Shown here one piece after another: positions 44,758 to 53,500 of a stretch of 64,000 nt of DNA. Source of the DNA: Microbulbifer hainanensis (lineage in GTDB: Bacteria; Pseudomonadota; Gammaproteobacteria; Pseudomonadales; Cellvibrionaceae). The notes below the pieces were generated by a model that was given only the letters and a program-made list of their open reading frames with translations, was not told the DNA's origin and did no database searches. How positions within the stretch are numbered: position 1 is the stretch's first letter; every line of letters begins with the position of its first letter. A program made the translations under genes and the position numbers. Location of the stretch: the NCBI RefSeq assembly GCF_014904735.1, contig NZ_JACZCR010000033.1, forward strand, positions 62,001 through 126,000. Direction: 5' to 3'.

Positions 44758-46089
44758 ATGTCACACCAGAGTCAGGATGCCGAGCAGTTCCTGCTGGCCG
44801 CCAAGCGGGCGGAAATCCGCGCACTGCGCGAGCTGGCGGCAAGCTGTGAGCTGGTGACTGCGGTCAGTGAACTGATTCACCAGCTGCAGCGGGAACGCGG
44901 TATCAGCAATATATTCCTGGCGTCGGACGGCCAGCGCTTTGCCCAACAGCGTGGTGAACAGATCGGTCTGGCGCAGAGCAGTGAAATGCAGCTGCGGCAA
45001 CTGCTCCACGACCGCTATCTCGGCGCCGTCCACAGTGCGGGTATGCGCCTGCTCAACTGCATCTCTTTTTCTGTGCAGGGCCTGGACAACCTGGCGGAGC
45101 TGCGTGACCAGGTCGATCGACTGGCCATATCCCCGCTGGAATCCACCCGCGCCTACAGCCGCCTGATCGCCGGCCTGCTGTCGGTGGTGTTCGAAGCGGC
45201 AGACGTGGCCGACGATCCGGCAGTCACGCGCATTCTGGTGGCCCTGTTCAATTTTATGCAGGCCAAGGAATATGCGGGGCAGGAGCGCGCCTGGGGGGCG
45301 ATGGGGTTCGCCGGGAGCCATTTCGATGCCGCGCTGAATGAGCGCCTGAGTCATCTGGTCGAGGGGCAGCGCTGCAACCTGGATGTATTCTTGGAGTTCG
45401 CCGGTGACGATGAGCGGAGCCGTTGGCAGGCCGTCGAAGACAGCCAGTCGGTCGGCGATCTGAACCGGCTGCGTGAACTGATCCAGCGATTGGGGGAGGG
45501 CGAGCCGATTACATCGGAACTCAGTGAGGTCTGGTATGACCTGGCCACCGACCGTATCGATTGCATGCACGGTTTGGAAGATTCGATGGCGACCAGGCTC
45601 CTTGCGGTCAGTGGTGCGCGGGTCGCCGACGCGGAAGCGGAGCTGAAAGACCACCGGGCCCGGCTGCAGGCGCTGAAGGCGGCCACTGAACCGGCGGCTT
45701 CCCCGTTGACCATGCTGTTTGATCCGGAGGTGCCGGGACTCTATGGGGCTGGCCAAAGAAACGCCGCCGGACTGCCGCCGGCTCAGTCGCTGACGCCGAA
45801 CCTGGCGCGTTCAATATACGACCTGATCCGCGGGCAGGTGGCCCATATCAAACGCATGAGTGACGAACTCAACGACGCGCGTCGTGCGCTGACTGAGCGG
45901 AAGCAGATCGAGCGGGCCAAAGGTATACTGATGCGAAATCTGGGGCTCTGTGAAGAAAAGGCTTACAAAAAAATGCAGCGGCGCGCGATGGAAATGAACG
46001 TACGGCTGGCGGAAGTCGCGGTACGAATTATTGACATCGGAGACCGGAAGCAAATACCGGCACAACAACCCGAACACGCTGAAGCCTGA
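44758..46089 (+). CDS. Nitrate/nitrite-sensor antiterminator (NIT-ANTAR)
   Basis: A 443-residue regulator starting at MSHQSQDAEQ; earlier in-frame ATG codons lack a ribosome binding site and family match. The NIT sensor domain (about 25-270) has LIHQLQRERGISNIFLAS and LLSVVFEAAD. The C-terminal ANTAR domain (about 375-432) has LTERKQIERAKGILMRNLGLCEEKAYKKMQRRAME. In Klebsiella NasR this protein binds nitrate or nitrite and then binds leader RNA hairpins to stop termination ahead of nitrate-assimilation genes. No such genes are in this window, so the target lies elsewhere. Confidence 0.9.
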   Translation: MSHQSQDAEQFLLAAKRAEIRALRELAASCELVTAVSELIHQLQRERGISNIFLASDGQRFAQQRGEQIGLAQSSEMQLRQLLHDRYLGAVHSAGMRLLNCISFSVQGLDNLAELRDQVDRLAISPLESTRAYSRLIAGLLSVVFEAADVADDPAVTRILVALFNFMQAKEYAGQERAWGAMGFAGSHFDAALNERLSHLVEGQRCNLDVFLEFAGDDERSRWQAVEDSQSVGDLNRLRELIQRLGEGEPITSELSEVWYDLATDRIDCMHGLEDSMATRLLAVSGARVADAEAELKDHRARLQALKAATEPAASPLTMLFDPEVPGLYGAGQRNAAGLPPAQSLTPNLARSIYDLIRGQVAHIKRMSDELNDARRALTERKQIERAKGILMRNLGLCEEKAYKKMQRRAMEMNVRLAEVAVRIIDIGDRKQIPAQQPEHAEA

Positions 46090-46149
46090 GTTTCCCTGTG
46101 CTGGCCACACAGGTCACATCATATGCTGTGCCAACTATCCCCGTTGGAC

Positions 46150-46392
46150 TCAGAAAGCCCGCCAGGTGAGAAACAGACGCAACAGGTGGGACGGCATGGG
46201 AGTGTGGAAAAATCTCTGTGCGACAAACCCGCCGGCGAAAGCCACTCCCATGGCGACTGGCAGTGGAATTTTGCTTGCCTGTCGGAAGAGCTCGGCTTTT
46301 TGCTGGTTTAGCAGCAGCCTGGTGCTGCGGCATTGGCGATCCATCTCTCCAGAGCGGCGCTGAATCTCCCTATTCAGTTGTTTTAAAGACAT
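46150..46392 (-). CDS. Small YqjK-like membrane protein
   Basis: An 80-residue protein starting at MSLKQLNREIQRRSGEM. A charged amphipathic first half is followed by one membrane helix (about 50-68, PVAMGVAFAGGFVAQRF). It overlaps the end of the YqjE-like gene by 23 bases. Its size, topology and place match YqjK in the yqjD-yqjE-yqjK order known from E. coli. Its role is not known. The longer frame upstream would run far into the neighbour and is not used. Confidence 0.7.
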   Translation of the reverse strand: MSLKQLNREIQRRSGEMDRQCRSTRLLLNQQKAELFRQASKIPLPVAMGVAFAGGFVAQRFFHTPMPSHLLRLFLTWRAF

Positions 46393-46855
46393 CGCTGAGT
46401 GCCTCCTTAGCCTGATTGAGTTGTTCTCTGGTCTGGCTGAAGCCGAGCAGTGAACGCAACTTTTTCTGGTACAGGGCGATGACGCCAATCACTATTACCT
46501 GCAGTGTCAAAAATGCGGCAAAGCCAATGTAAATGGACTGGGAAAAGTAGTAGCCCGCCAGCCCAACGCCCAAACACAGACTCAGATAAAACAGCAACAC
46601 CAGCGGGATCAGTGCAATACTCAAGGCGATCAGGCGCTTGCCGGCGTCGAGGGACCGGCTGAATTCCAGTCGTGCCAGAGCCTGCAGGTTTACCAGCCAG
46701 CCGGATATCAGCGCTAGGGTTTCTTCGGCGCGAGCCAGTGTCACTTGCAGATCCGCTGCCTCATCTGTCTGCGTGGAAAAATGATTCCGGCTGCCTTCCT
46801 GCGCAGCCGGATCATAATTTTCTTCGGAGGGTCGGGAATTTTCAGTGTTTGCCAT
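46370..46855 (-). CDS. YqjE-like/phage-holin-type membrane protein
   Basis: A 161-residue protein starting at MANTENSRPSEEN. It has two closely spaced membrane helices (about 80-102 and 108-130), flanked by a polar N-terminus and a charged tail. The pattern matches the phage_holin_3_6/YqjE family. It follows the YqjD-like gene by 41 bases. In E. coli this group is stationary-phase induced and associates with ribosomes at the membrane, but the function here is inferred only. Confidence 0.82.
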   Translation of the reverse strand: MANTENSRPSEENYDPAAQEGSRNHFSTQTDEAADLQVTLARAEETLALISGWLVNLQALARLEFSRSLDAGKRLIALSIALIPLVLLFYLSLCLGVGLAGYYFSQSIYIGFAAFLTLQVIVIGVIALYQKKLRSLLGFSQTREQLNQAKEALSDVFKTTE

Positions 46856-46896
46856 CGAAATACAGACTCCGCAGAAAAAAGATGTCTCTGCTGCTG

Positions 46897-47181
46897 CTAT
46901 TTCAACAGCTTGGCAATGACCCAACCTACTGCAAAGGCGCAACCAACGCTGATCAGCGGGTGCTCCTTGATAGAGGACTCCACTTTTCGCTCCATACTTG
47001 TGGCGCGCTGTTTACCCGCCTCCACGGAGGACTTCGCACGCTCCTTCAGGTTTTCCGCAGAAGTTTTCGCGCGTGCCTTCAGGTGCTCTGCCGTGTCGGA
47101 GGCGGCTTCCCCGGCCAGGTTGTAAGCCTGGTGTAACTTTTCCCGACCGGAATTGTGATGGGGGGACTTTGCGGTTGCCAT
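46897..47181 (-). CDS. YqjD/ElaB-type (DUF883) ribosome-associated membrane protein
   Basis: A 94-residue protein starting at MATAKSPHHN. A long amphipathic helix (about 15-72) is rich in A, E and K. Then EHPLISVGCAFAVGWVIAKLLK forms a membrane helix at the very end, which is the DUF883 signature. YqjD and ElaB anchor ribosomes to the inner membrane in stationary phase. It is the first gene of the three-gene yqj-type unit. Confidence 0.85.
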   Translation of the reverse strand: MATAKSPHHNSGREKLHQAYNLAGEAASDTAEHLKARAKTSAENLKERAKSSVEAGKQRATSMERKVESSIKEHPLISVGCAFAVGWVIAKLLK

Positions 47182-47398
47182 AAAACTCTCCTTCATTCAG
47201 AGGTCACGATGTATGCGTATCGTAGAGTCGCTGTGACCGAATGCCACGGGAGAGTTGAGAAATAGAGGGCAGTTTTTGCCAGTTTCTTACGAGTACTGAT
47301 CGCTCGTGGCTGACGATGGAATAGTTGCGCGGATTAGACGCCTCAGTGACGTGATAGTAATGGGAAGCGTCGTGGCTTGGTGGTCAGTTGCGGGGCGC

Positions 47399-48334
47399 TC
47401 AGCCGGACTTGCCCCAGGAGCGAATATTCTCCACCACACCGTCCAGCAGTCGCTGGCGGCTTTCGCGGCTGATCCAGGCGTTGTGTGGTGTGATGATCAG
47501 GTTGGGGATGTCCCCGGCCAGCAGTGGATGATCCGCAGGTGGCGGCTCCACACTCAGTACATCCAGTGCGGCGCCACCCAGGTGGCCACTGCGCAGGGCG
47601 GCAGCCAGTGCAGCCTCGTCCACAAGGCCGCCACGGGCGGTGTTGATCAGGAAGGCGCCGGGTTTCATCGCATCGAGAAACGCGCTGTCGACCAGCTTGT
47701 CGGTTTCCTGTGTCAGCGGGCAGTGCAGGCTGATGACATCGGTCTCGGCCAGCAGTTGCGGCAGCGGCGTGCGCCCGGCTTTTTGCTCGCCGGTAAAAGA
47801 CTCGGCGAGCAAAACCTCCATGCCCAGTGCCTCGCCGAGGCCAGCGACTTTCTGGCCCAGGTCGCCGTAACCGATGATGCCGAGTTTTTTACCGGCCAGT
47901 TCCATCACCGGATGATCGAGTCGGCAGAAAATCGGTGACTGGCTCCATTCCCCTTTTCTTACATCTTCGCTGTATAAGTGCCAGCGGGTTGCCAGTGCCA
48001 GCAGCAGGGCGATGGTGTGCTGGGCGAGGGAAGAACCGGTATAGCCGGTGACGTTTTTGACCGGAATGTTTTTTTCTGCGGCGGCGTCCAGGTCGATATT
48101 GTTGGTGCCGGTGGCGCAGACGCAGATCAGCTTCAGGTTGGGGGCGTTTTCGATCAGTGCGCGGTCGAGTACCACCTTGTTGGTGATGACCACGTCGGCG
48201 TCGGCAATGCGCGCTGCGGTCTGTTGCGGCGTGGTGGTTTCGTAGAGGTCCCACTGATCCAGCGACTGTTCCAGGCCGGAAGCGTCGAGCTCTTCCAGCT
48301 TCATGGTCAGGGTATCGAGAAAAACGCCGCGCAT
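47399..48334 (-). CDS. D-2-hydroxyacid dehydrogenase (glycerate/hydroxypyruvate reductase-like)
   Basis: A 311-residue NAD(P)-dependent enzyme. The nucleotide-binding loop is GIIGYGDLGQKVA (about 148-160). The catalytic arginine lies in NTARGGLVDE, the glutamate in DVLSVEPP and the histidine in TPHNAWIS. The substrate loop CATGTNNIDLDAA is typical of the HprA/glycerate dehydrogenase group. It would interconvert hydroxypyruvate and glycerate or a similar pair. It stands between the yqj-type unit and the metG gene, separated from metG by a large inverted repeat. Confidence 0.9.
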   Translation of the reverse strand: MRGVFLDTLTMKLEELDASGLEQSLDQWDLYETTTPQQTAARIADADVVITNKVVLDRALIENAPNLKLICVCATGTNNIDLDAAAEKNIPVKNVTGYTGSSLAQHTIALLLALATRWHLYSEDVRKGEWSQSPIFCRLDHPVMELAGKKLGIIGYGDLGQKVAGLGEALGMEVLLAESFTGEQKAGRTPLPQLLAETDVISLHCPLTQETDKLVDSAFLDAMKPGAFLINTARGGLVDEAALAAALRSGHLGGAALDVLSVEPPPADHPLLAGDIPNLIITPHNAWISRESRQRLLDGVVENIRSWGKSG

Positions 48335-48374
48335 TTGAGATCCTTGTACTGGTCTCTGTCAGAGAGTTCCGGGC

Positions 48375-48450
48375 GGCTCCGCTGCCAGTAACCACTTGTT
48401 CAACAGCCTGATCGGCAATCGTTTCTCAAGTGGTTCCCGGCAGCGGAGCC
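48375..48450. repeat. Large 24-bp inverted repeat (22 of 24 paired)
   Basis: The left arm is 48375-48398 and the right arm 48427-48450; they differ at two positions only. The arms begin with GGCTCCGCTGCC and end with GGCAGCGGAGCC, with ACCACTTG and CAAGTGGT near the centre. The 28-base spacer itself holds GCC and GGC that can pair. It lies 39 bases past the metG stop. The stem is longer than usual terminators and there is no T-run. It could be a strong mRNA 3' hairpin or a small mobile-type element. Confidence 0.85.
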
Positions 48451-48488
48451 TTCGCTTCATATTTCTACGTGTGTCCGGATCCCTTTGC

Positions 48489-50522
48489 TCACATCACCCG
48501 CATGCCCGGCTGGGCGCCGGCGTGGGGTTCGAGAATCCACAGGTCCTTGCCGCCGGGGCCGGCGGCAAGGACCATGCCCTCGCTGACACCGAAGCGCATT
48601 TTGCGCGGCGCCAGGTTGGCGACCATGACGGTGTGCTTGCCGATCAGGTCTTCCGGGTTGTACGCACTCTTGATGCCGGCAAATACCTGGCGGGTTTCGC
48701 CGCCGAGGTCCAGGGTCAGTTTGAGCAGCTTGCCGGCGCCTTCGACGTGTTCGGCATTGGCGATCAGCGCGATGCGCAGGTCGACCTTGGCAAAGTCGTC
48801 GAACTGGATTTCATCGGCGAGCGGGTCTTCCGCCAGGGGGCCAGTCTTGGCTTCGCCGGCGGCCTCGGCCTGCAGCTGGGCAAGGGATTCTTTGGCCGCT
48901 TCGAGTACCGCATCCACCTGGGTTTTCTCGATGCGCTGCATCAGCGGTTTGAACTTGTTGATGGTGTGGCCGGCCAGTGGTGTGGTCGCGCTTGCCCAGT
49001 CCAGCTCGGCACCCAGGAACGCTTCGGCCTTCTTGGCAGTTTCCGGCAGCACCGGTGCCAGCCAGGTGATCAGCGCGCGGAACATGTTCACGCCCTGGGA
49101 GCAGATGGCCAGCACTTCGTCTTCCTTGCCTTCCTCCTTGGCCAGCGACCAGGGGGCCTTGTCGGCAATCCAGGCATTGGCGGCGTCTGCCAGGCCCATG
49201 ATGTCGCGCATGGCGCGGGCGTATTCGCGGCTCTCATAAAAGTCGGCGATGCGCGGTGCGGCTTCGACAAATTGGTTCCACAGGGCTTCGTCAGCCAGCT
49301 CGGTGGCCAGTTGGCCGCCGGACTTGCTGACAAACTTGGCGGTGCGCGAGGCGATGTTGACGACCTTGCCCACGAGATCGGAATTCACCTTGGCGATAAA
49401 GTCTTCCAGGTTCAGGTCCAGATCGTCGACACCGCCGGTCAGTTTCGCCGCGAAGTAGTAGCGCAGGTATTCCGGATCCAGGTGATCGAGGTAGTTGCGC
49501 GCATTGATGAAGGTGCCGCGGGATTTGGACATCTTCTTGCCGTTGACGGTCAGGAAGCCGTGCACGCACACCTTGGTGGGGGTGCGGAAATCGGCGGAGT
49601 CCAGCATCGCCGGCCAGAACAGGGCGTGGAAGTTGACGATGTCCTTGCCGATAAAGTGATACACCTCGGCATCGCTGTCTTTTTTCCAGTAGTCCTGCCA
49701 GTCGAGGTCGTTTTTGTCGCAGTAGTTTTTCAGGCTGGCCATGTAGCCGATCGGCGCGTCCAGCCAGACGTAGAAGTACTTGCCCGGCGCGTCGGGGATT
49801 TCGAAGCCGAAGTAGGGCGCGTCGCGGGAGATATCCCATTCCTGCAGGCCCTCGTCGAGCCACTCCGCCAGCTTGTTGGCCACTTCACTCTGCAGGGTGC
49901 CGGAGCGGGTCCACTGCTTCAGGAAGTCGGTAAATTCCGGCAGCGTAAAGAAGAAGTGTTCGGACTCTTTCTCGATCGGTGTGGCGCCGGAAATGGCCGA
50001 GACCGGGTCGATCAGTTCCGTGGGGCTGTAGGTAGCGCCGCAGGCCTCACAGTTGTCACCGTACTGGTCCGGGGTCTTGCACTTCGGGCAGGTGCCTTTG
50101 ATATAGCGGTCGGCGAGGAACAGTTCCTTTTCCGGATCGAACGCCTGGGTGATGGTGCGCGAGGCGATATGGCCGTTCTCGCGCAGGCGCTTGTAGATCA
50201 TCGCCGACAGCTCGCGGTTCTCCTCCGAGTGCGTCGAATGATAGTTATCCACACCGATCAGGAAGTCGGCGAAATCGCGCTGGTGTTCCGCCTGCATGTT
50301 GGCGATGTGCTGCTCGGGGGTCAGGCCCAGCTGCTCGGCCTTCAGCATGATGGCGGTGCCGTGGGCGTCGTCGGCGCACATGTACAGGCACTGGTGGCCG
50401 CGGGCGCGCTGGAAACGCGCCCAGATGTCGGTCTGGATATATTCCAGGATATGGCCCAGGTGCAGTGAGCCATTGGCATAGGGGAGTGCGCTGGTGACTA
50501 GAATGTTGCGCGATTCTGACAT
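48489..50522 (-). CDS. metG: Methionyl-tRNA synthetase
   Basis: A 677-residue class I aminoacyl-tRNA synthetase. The HIGH-type motif is in [10 protein letters not shown] near the start, and the KMSKS motif is in [12 protein letters not shown]. Zinc is held by [17 protein letters not shown]. The last 110 residues form the tRNA-binding domain ([29 protein letters not shown]) used in dimeric MetRS. I placed the start at MSESRNI because GGAAGA sits just before it; a start four codons earlier is also possible. It diverges from apbC, a standard gammaproteobacterial arrangement. Confidence 0.97.
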   Translation of the reverse strand: MSESRNILVTSALPYANGSLHLGHILEYIQTDIWARFQRARGHQCLYMCADDAHGTAIMLKAEQLGLTPEQHIANMQAEHQRDFADFLIGVDNYHSTHSEENRELSAMIYKRLRENGHIASRTITQAFDPEKELFLADRYIKGTCPKCKTPDQYGDNCEACGATYSPTELIDPVSAISGATPIEKESEHFFFTLPEFTDFLKQWTRSGTLQSEVANKLAEWLDEGLQEWDISRDAPYFGFEIPDAPGKYFYVWLDAPIGYMASLKNYCDKNDLDWQDYWKKDSDAEVYHFIGKDIVNFHALFWPAMLDSADFRTPTKVCVHGFLTVNGKKMSKSRGTFINARNYLDHLDPEYLRYYFAAKLTGGVDDLDLNLEDFIAKVNSDLVGKVVNIASRTAKFVSKSGGQLATELADEALWNQFVEAAPRIADFYESREYARAMRDIMGLADAANAWIADKAPWSLAKEEGKEDEVLAICSQGVNMFRALITWLAPVLPETAKKAEAFLGAELDWASATTPLAGHTINKFKPLMQRIEKTQVDAVLEAAKESLAQLQAEAAGEAKTGPLAEDPLADEIQFDDFAKVDLRIALIANAEHVEGAGKLLKLTLDLGGETRQVFAGIKSAYNPEDLIGKHTVMVANLAPRKMRFGVSEGMVLAAGPGGKDLWILEPHAGAQPGMRVM

Positions 50523-50604
50523 CGGTTCTTCCATCGGCTGAGGGGTGTGGCCCGGTTTTCGGATCGGGATCGGGCGTCGTCAAAAGACCGCGGAATATAG
50601 CAGA

Positions 50605-50633
50605 TTTGCGCTGTGGCTGGGAGTTTGCGCTGT
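50605..50633. repeat. Direct repeat in the metG-apbC promoter region
   Basis: TTTGCGCTGT occurs at 50605-50614 and again at 50624-50633, a 19-base period. The position is between divergent genes, so it may affect binding of a regulator on one face of DNA with about two-turn spacing. The evidence is only the repeat itself. Confidence 0.35.
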
Positions 50634-50702
50634 CCGGCTGGCGCTGCACAGGTTCATCCCCCACAATGCCGCCCATCGAGTATTCACGTAGAGGGAGACA
50701 CC

Positions 50703-51857
50703 GTGAGCGACCACCACCACGATCACGATCATCAGGACCTGCCGGAAGACGTACAGGCCGAGCTGGAGCGGCTGGCAGCCTGCCTGGGCCAGTTGCACGA
50801 CCCGGCCACCGGCCTGCCGCTGGACGAGCTGGATGCGGAGATCGAAGTCGGTTTCGACGACAACACCGTCTTCGTCGGGGTGACGCTGGGCTATCCCTGT
50901 GCCAGCCAGGAGTCCGACTGGGCCGCGCGGGTGCGCGAGGCCTGTCTGCCGACACTGAAGGGCGGTCCGCTGGGCGCTGCCGAGCTGCACTTCGAACTGT
51001 TCAGTGAAATCCCGGCGACACCGGCCCAGGATGTGCCGGAACCGTTGCGCGGGGTCAAAAACATAGTGGCCGTGGCGTCGGGCAAGGGCGGCGTGGGCAA
51101 GTCCACCACCGCGGTGAACCTGGCACTGGCTCTGGCGGCCGAGGGCGCCAGCGTCGGTCTGCTGGATGCCGATATCTACGGGCCCAGCCTGCCGACAATG
51201 CTGGGTACCGAGGGCGCGCGACCGGAAATCAGGGAGCAGAAGTTCTTCGTGCCGGTGCCGGCGCAGGGGCTGGCGACCATGTCGCTGGGCTACCTGATGA
51301 CCGAGGACACGCCGGCGGTATGGCGCGGCCCCATGGCGAGCGGCGCCCTGAATCAGATCCTTACCCAGACGCTCTGGTGCGAAGAGGGGGGCGAACTGGA
51401 TTACCTGATCGTCGATATGCCCCCGGGTACCGGAGATATCCAGCTGACCCTCGCCCAGAAGGTGACGCTGGCCGGTGCGGTCATTGTGACCACGCCCCAG
51501 GACCTGGCGTTGAAGGACGCGGTCAAGGGGGTGGAGATGTTCCGCAAGGTTTCGGTGCCGGTGCTGGGTATCGTCGAGAACATGGCCCTGCACACCTGTT
51601 CCAACTGTGGTCACAGCGAGCCGATTTTCGGCAGTGGTGGCGGCGAGCGGATCGCAGCCGACTATGAAACCCGCCTGTTGGGCCAGCTGCCCCTGGCGCT
51701 GGCAATTCGCGAGGATGCGGACGGCGGGCGGCCTACGGTCGCGGCGGCCCCCGACGGTGAGATTGCAGCCCTCTATGTGGCGATTGCCCGCGCGGCGGCG
51801 GCGCAGATCTGGCTGGCGGCGGAAGGGGACCAGCCGGTGGAAATCGACATCGCCTGA
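50703..51857 (+). CDS. apbC: ApbC/Mrp iron-sulphur carrier ATPase
   Basis: A 384-residue P-loop protein that carries and delivers Fe-S clusters. It starts with GTG at 50703, with AGAGGGAGA a normal distance before it. The first 110 residues are the MIP18-type (DUF59) domain after a histidine-rich start (HHHDHDH, a possible metal-binding tail). The deviant Walker A GKGGVGKST, DADIYGPS and the switch with VDMPPGTGDIQLT follow. The cluster-binding CSNCGH is present. Standard member, divergent from metG. Confidence 0.95.
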   Translation: MSDHHHDHDHQDLPEDVQAELERLAACLGQLHDPATGLPLDELDAEIEVGFDDNTVFVGVTLGYPCASQESDWAARVREACLPTLKGGPLGAAELHFELFSEIPATPAQDVPEPLRGVKNIVAVASGKGGVGKSTTAVNLALALAAEGASVGLLDADIYGPSLPTMLGTEGARPEIREQKFFVPVPAQGLATMSLGYLMTEDTPAVWRGPMASGALNQILTQTLWCEEGGELDYLIVDMPPGTGDIQLTLAQKVTLAGAVIVTTPQDLALKDAVKGVEMFRKVSVPVLGIVENMALHTCSNCGHSEPIFGSGGGERIAADYETRLLGQLPLALAIREDADGGRPTVAAAPDGEIAALYVAIARAAAAQIWLAAEGDQPVEIDIA

Positions 51858-51981
51858 CATTCCCGGGCGGTACCGCTGGCGCTGTTTTTCACCCCGTGTC
51901 CGGCTGAGTGCGCCGGCCCCTGTTGACGGTGGATCGGCGCCGTGAGTTACTGCTGGAAATTCGCGGACGAATAATTGATCC

Positions 51982-52389
51982 ATGGGCTTCCAGATTCGCT
52001 ACGACGCGCGCCAGCGAGTCGTACGCACAGTTTTCTTCGGCTCGGTGTTCCTCGTCGACAAGATGGCCGCAGCGCGGCAGGTGGCGGAAAGGTACGGCCA
52101 TATGCAGTCGCTGCGGATTATCGTGGATGTGCGCGAGGCCGATATCTTGCTCAGCGTCGCGGAGCGCCAGCAGTTCGGCAGCTACGCGGCGGCGCTGAAA
52201 GGCCTTAACCACGCCCGCGTCGGCGTGCTGCACGCACCGGATTACAACGCCAATGTGGTAATCAACAGCGTCGCCCGCGCCGAGGGGATGGATGTGGCCG
52301 AGTTCATTTCCGAAGGGGCACTGCTGCTGTGGTTGTACGGCGGATCCGCGTCGGCGCTGTCGGATACTTCTCACGCCTGCGGCAATTAG
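51982..52389 (+). CDS. Tandem paralogue 1, small STAS/SpoIIAA-like protein
   Basis: A 135-residue protein. The pattern is a strand with FQIRYDARQRVVRTVFFGSV, a helix with MAAARQVAERYGHMQSL, a strand LRIIVDVREADI, a helix with VAERQQFGSYAAALK and a strand ARVGVLHA. It is clearly related to the next two genes and adds a 15-residue tail. The alternating strand-helix pattern and DVRxAD segment resemble SpoIIAA-like/STAS-type folds, but I cannot assign it firmly. No good ribosome binding site precedes the ATG. The upstream 120 bases after apbC are not AT-rich. Confidence 0.78.
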   Translation: MGFQIRYDARQRVVRTVFFGSVFLVDKMAAARQVAERYGHMQSLRIIVDVREADILLSVAERQQFGSYAAALKGLNHARVGVLHAPDYNANVVINSVARAEGMDVAEFISEGALLLWLYGGSASALSDTSHACGN

Positions 52390-52588
52390 TCCTCCCGTAT
52401 GCCGTCGACACTCAATTCGCGAACCTCTCCTCCCTCAAAATGCCTAGCATTCCGCATTGAAATAATTTTCTATTTATATTCATTTTACGAGATTTATATT
52501 CCCAATATATTCGGACTAATGAATAGGGTGCCATAGGAATTCCTGCAGGGGAGTTCGGCGCTGCGCCACTTTGCATGCAAAGAGCCGA

Positions 52589-52957
52589 ATGTCTCCGAAT
52601 TTCAAGATACGCTACTCCCGCTCGAGCCGTATTGTCAGAATCCACCTGATGGGGCGAATTGGGCTGGACGAGCGTTTATTGGCCGCCCGCCAGCTCGTTG
52701 TACGCTTCCGTCACCTGGCGCACTTGCGCTTACTGGTGGACGCGCGCTACGCGCATTCGATGATGACGACCGAGGAGCAGGAGCGGTTGGCAGATTTCGT
52801 GTGCGCTCACCCGGTGCTGTGCCGGGCGCGTATCGCTGTACTGTTTTCTTCACGTTTCAGCCCTTCCCTGGGAGCGCTGCAGAATATGGTGCAGCGTGGA
52901 CAGGACGCGCGGGGCTTTCTGGTGGAGGGTGAAGCGCTGGAATGGCTCAATCGATAG
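52589..52957 (+). CDS. Tandem paralogue 2, small STAS/SpoIIAA-like protein
   Basis: A 122-residue protein starting at MSPNFKIRYS, with AAAGAG upstream; a TTG start six codons earlier is less likely. Shared pattern with the neighbours: FKIRYSRSSRIVRIHLMGRI, ERLLAARQLVVRFRHLAHL, LRLLVDARYAHS, EEQERLADFVCAHPVLCRARIAVLF. About 200 AT-rich bases separate it from paralogue 1, so each copy probably has its own promoter. The helix before the last strand (HPVLCRARIAVL) is the best-conserved stretch with paralogue 3. Confidence 0.8.
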   Translation: MSPNFKIRYSRSSRIVRIHLMGRIGLDERLLAARQLVVRFRHLAHLRLLVDARYAHSMMTTEEQERLADFVCAHPVLCRARIAVLFSSRFSPSLGALQNMVQRGQDARGFLVEGEALEWLNR

Positions 52958-53091
52958 GCTTTCGGTGACAACTGCGCGCTCTCTGCGCTCTTTGCTCAAA
53001 TATATTTAGCTAGGGTGATTTTTTCAGCGATGCGACCATTTTATACTGATTCGAAACCGACGTTTTCCTCAAATAATAATTAGAAACGGCG

Positions 53092-53469
53092 ATGATCCAT
53101 AGAGCTTCCAATTTCCATATTTCCCAAAATCCGGCAGACCGTATCGTCCATGTCCTGTTTTACGGTGTAGTGGGGCTGGCGGAGAGGCTGGAGGCAGCGG
53201 CCAAGCTGGTGGCCAAGTTTGGCCACCGCGCACCACTGAGGGTTCTGGTCGACCTGCGCTTTTCCCGCTCTGACTTGCCACCAGCGGAGCAGCGCGAATT
53301 TGGTCGCTTCCTGGCGGAGCATCCGATCCTGGGCAGGGCGCGCCTGGCGGTACTGCACTCGTTCAATAACTGCGCCTCGCCGATTGTCATCAGCGAGGCG
53401 CGGGCGCTGGGCCACGATTTGCGGCCGTTCTTTATCGAGGCGGAAGCCAAGGCGTGGCTGAAGGGCTAG
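53092..53469 (+). CDS. Tandem paralogue 3, small STAS/SpoIIAA-like protein
   Basis: A 125-residue protein: NFHISQNPADRIVHVLFYGV, ERLEAAAKLVAKFGHRAPL, LRVLVDLRFSRS, EQREFGRFLAEHPILGRARLAVLH, then a helical end. It is the closest to paralogue 2 (HPxLxRARxAVL in both). Upstream, 134 AT-rich bases with ATATATTTAGCTAGG suggest another separate promoter. Together the three are a tandem family expansion. The trhO gene converges from the right. The function is unknown; the fold could suit a partner-switching or membrane-associated regulator. Confidence 0.8.
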   Translation: MIHRASNFHISQNPADRIVHVLFYGVVGLAERLEAAAKLVAKFGHRAPLRVLVDLRFSRSDLPPAEQREFGRFLAEHPILGRARLAVLHSFNNCASPIVISEARALGHDLRPFFIEAEAKAWLKG

Positions 53470-53500
53470 TCCGCAGCCACTCCCGGTCAATCGCCCTGGC

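Noticed and set aside
48396-50468. Long plus-strand open frame of 690 codons
   Set aside because: Antisense to metG, which has all methionyl-tRNA synthetase motifs. The translated sequence shows no domain.
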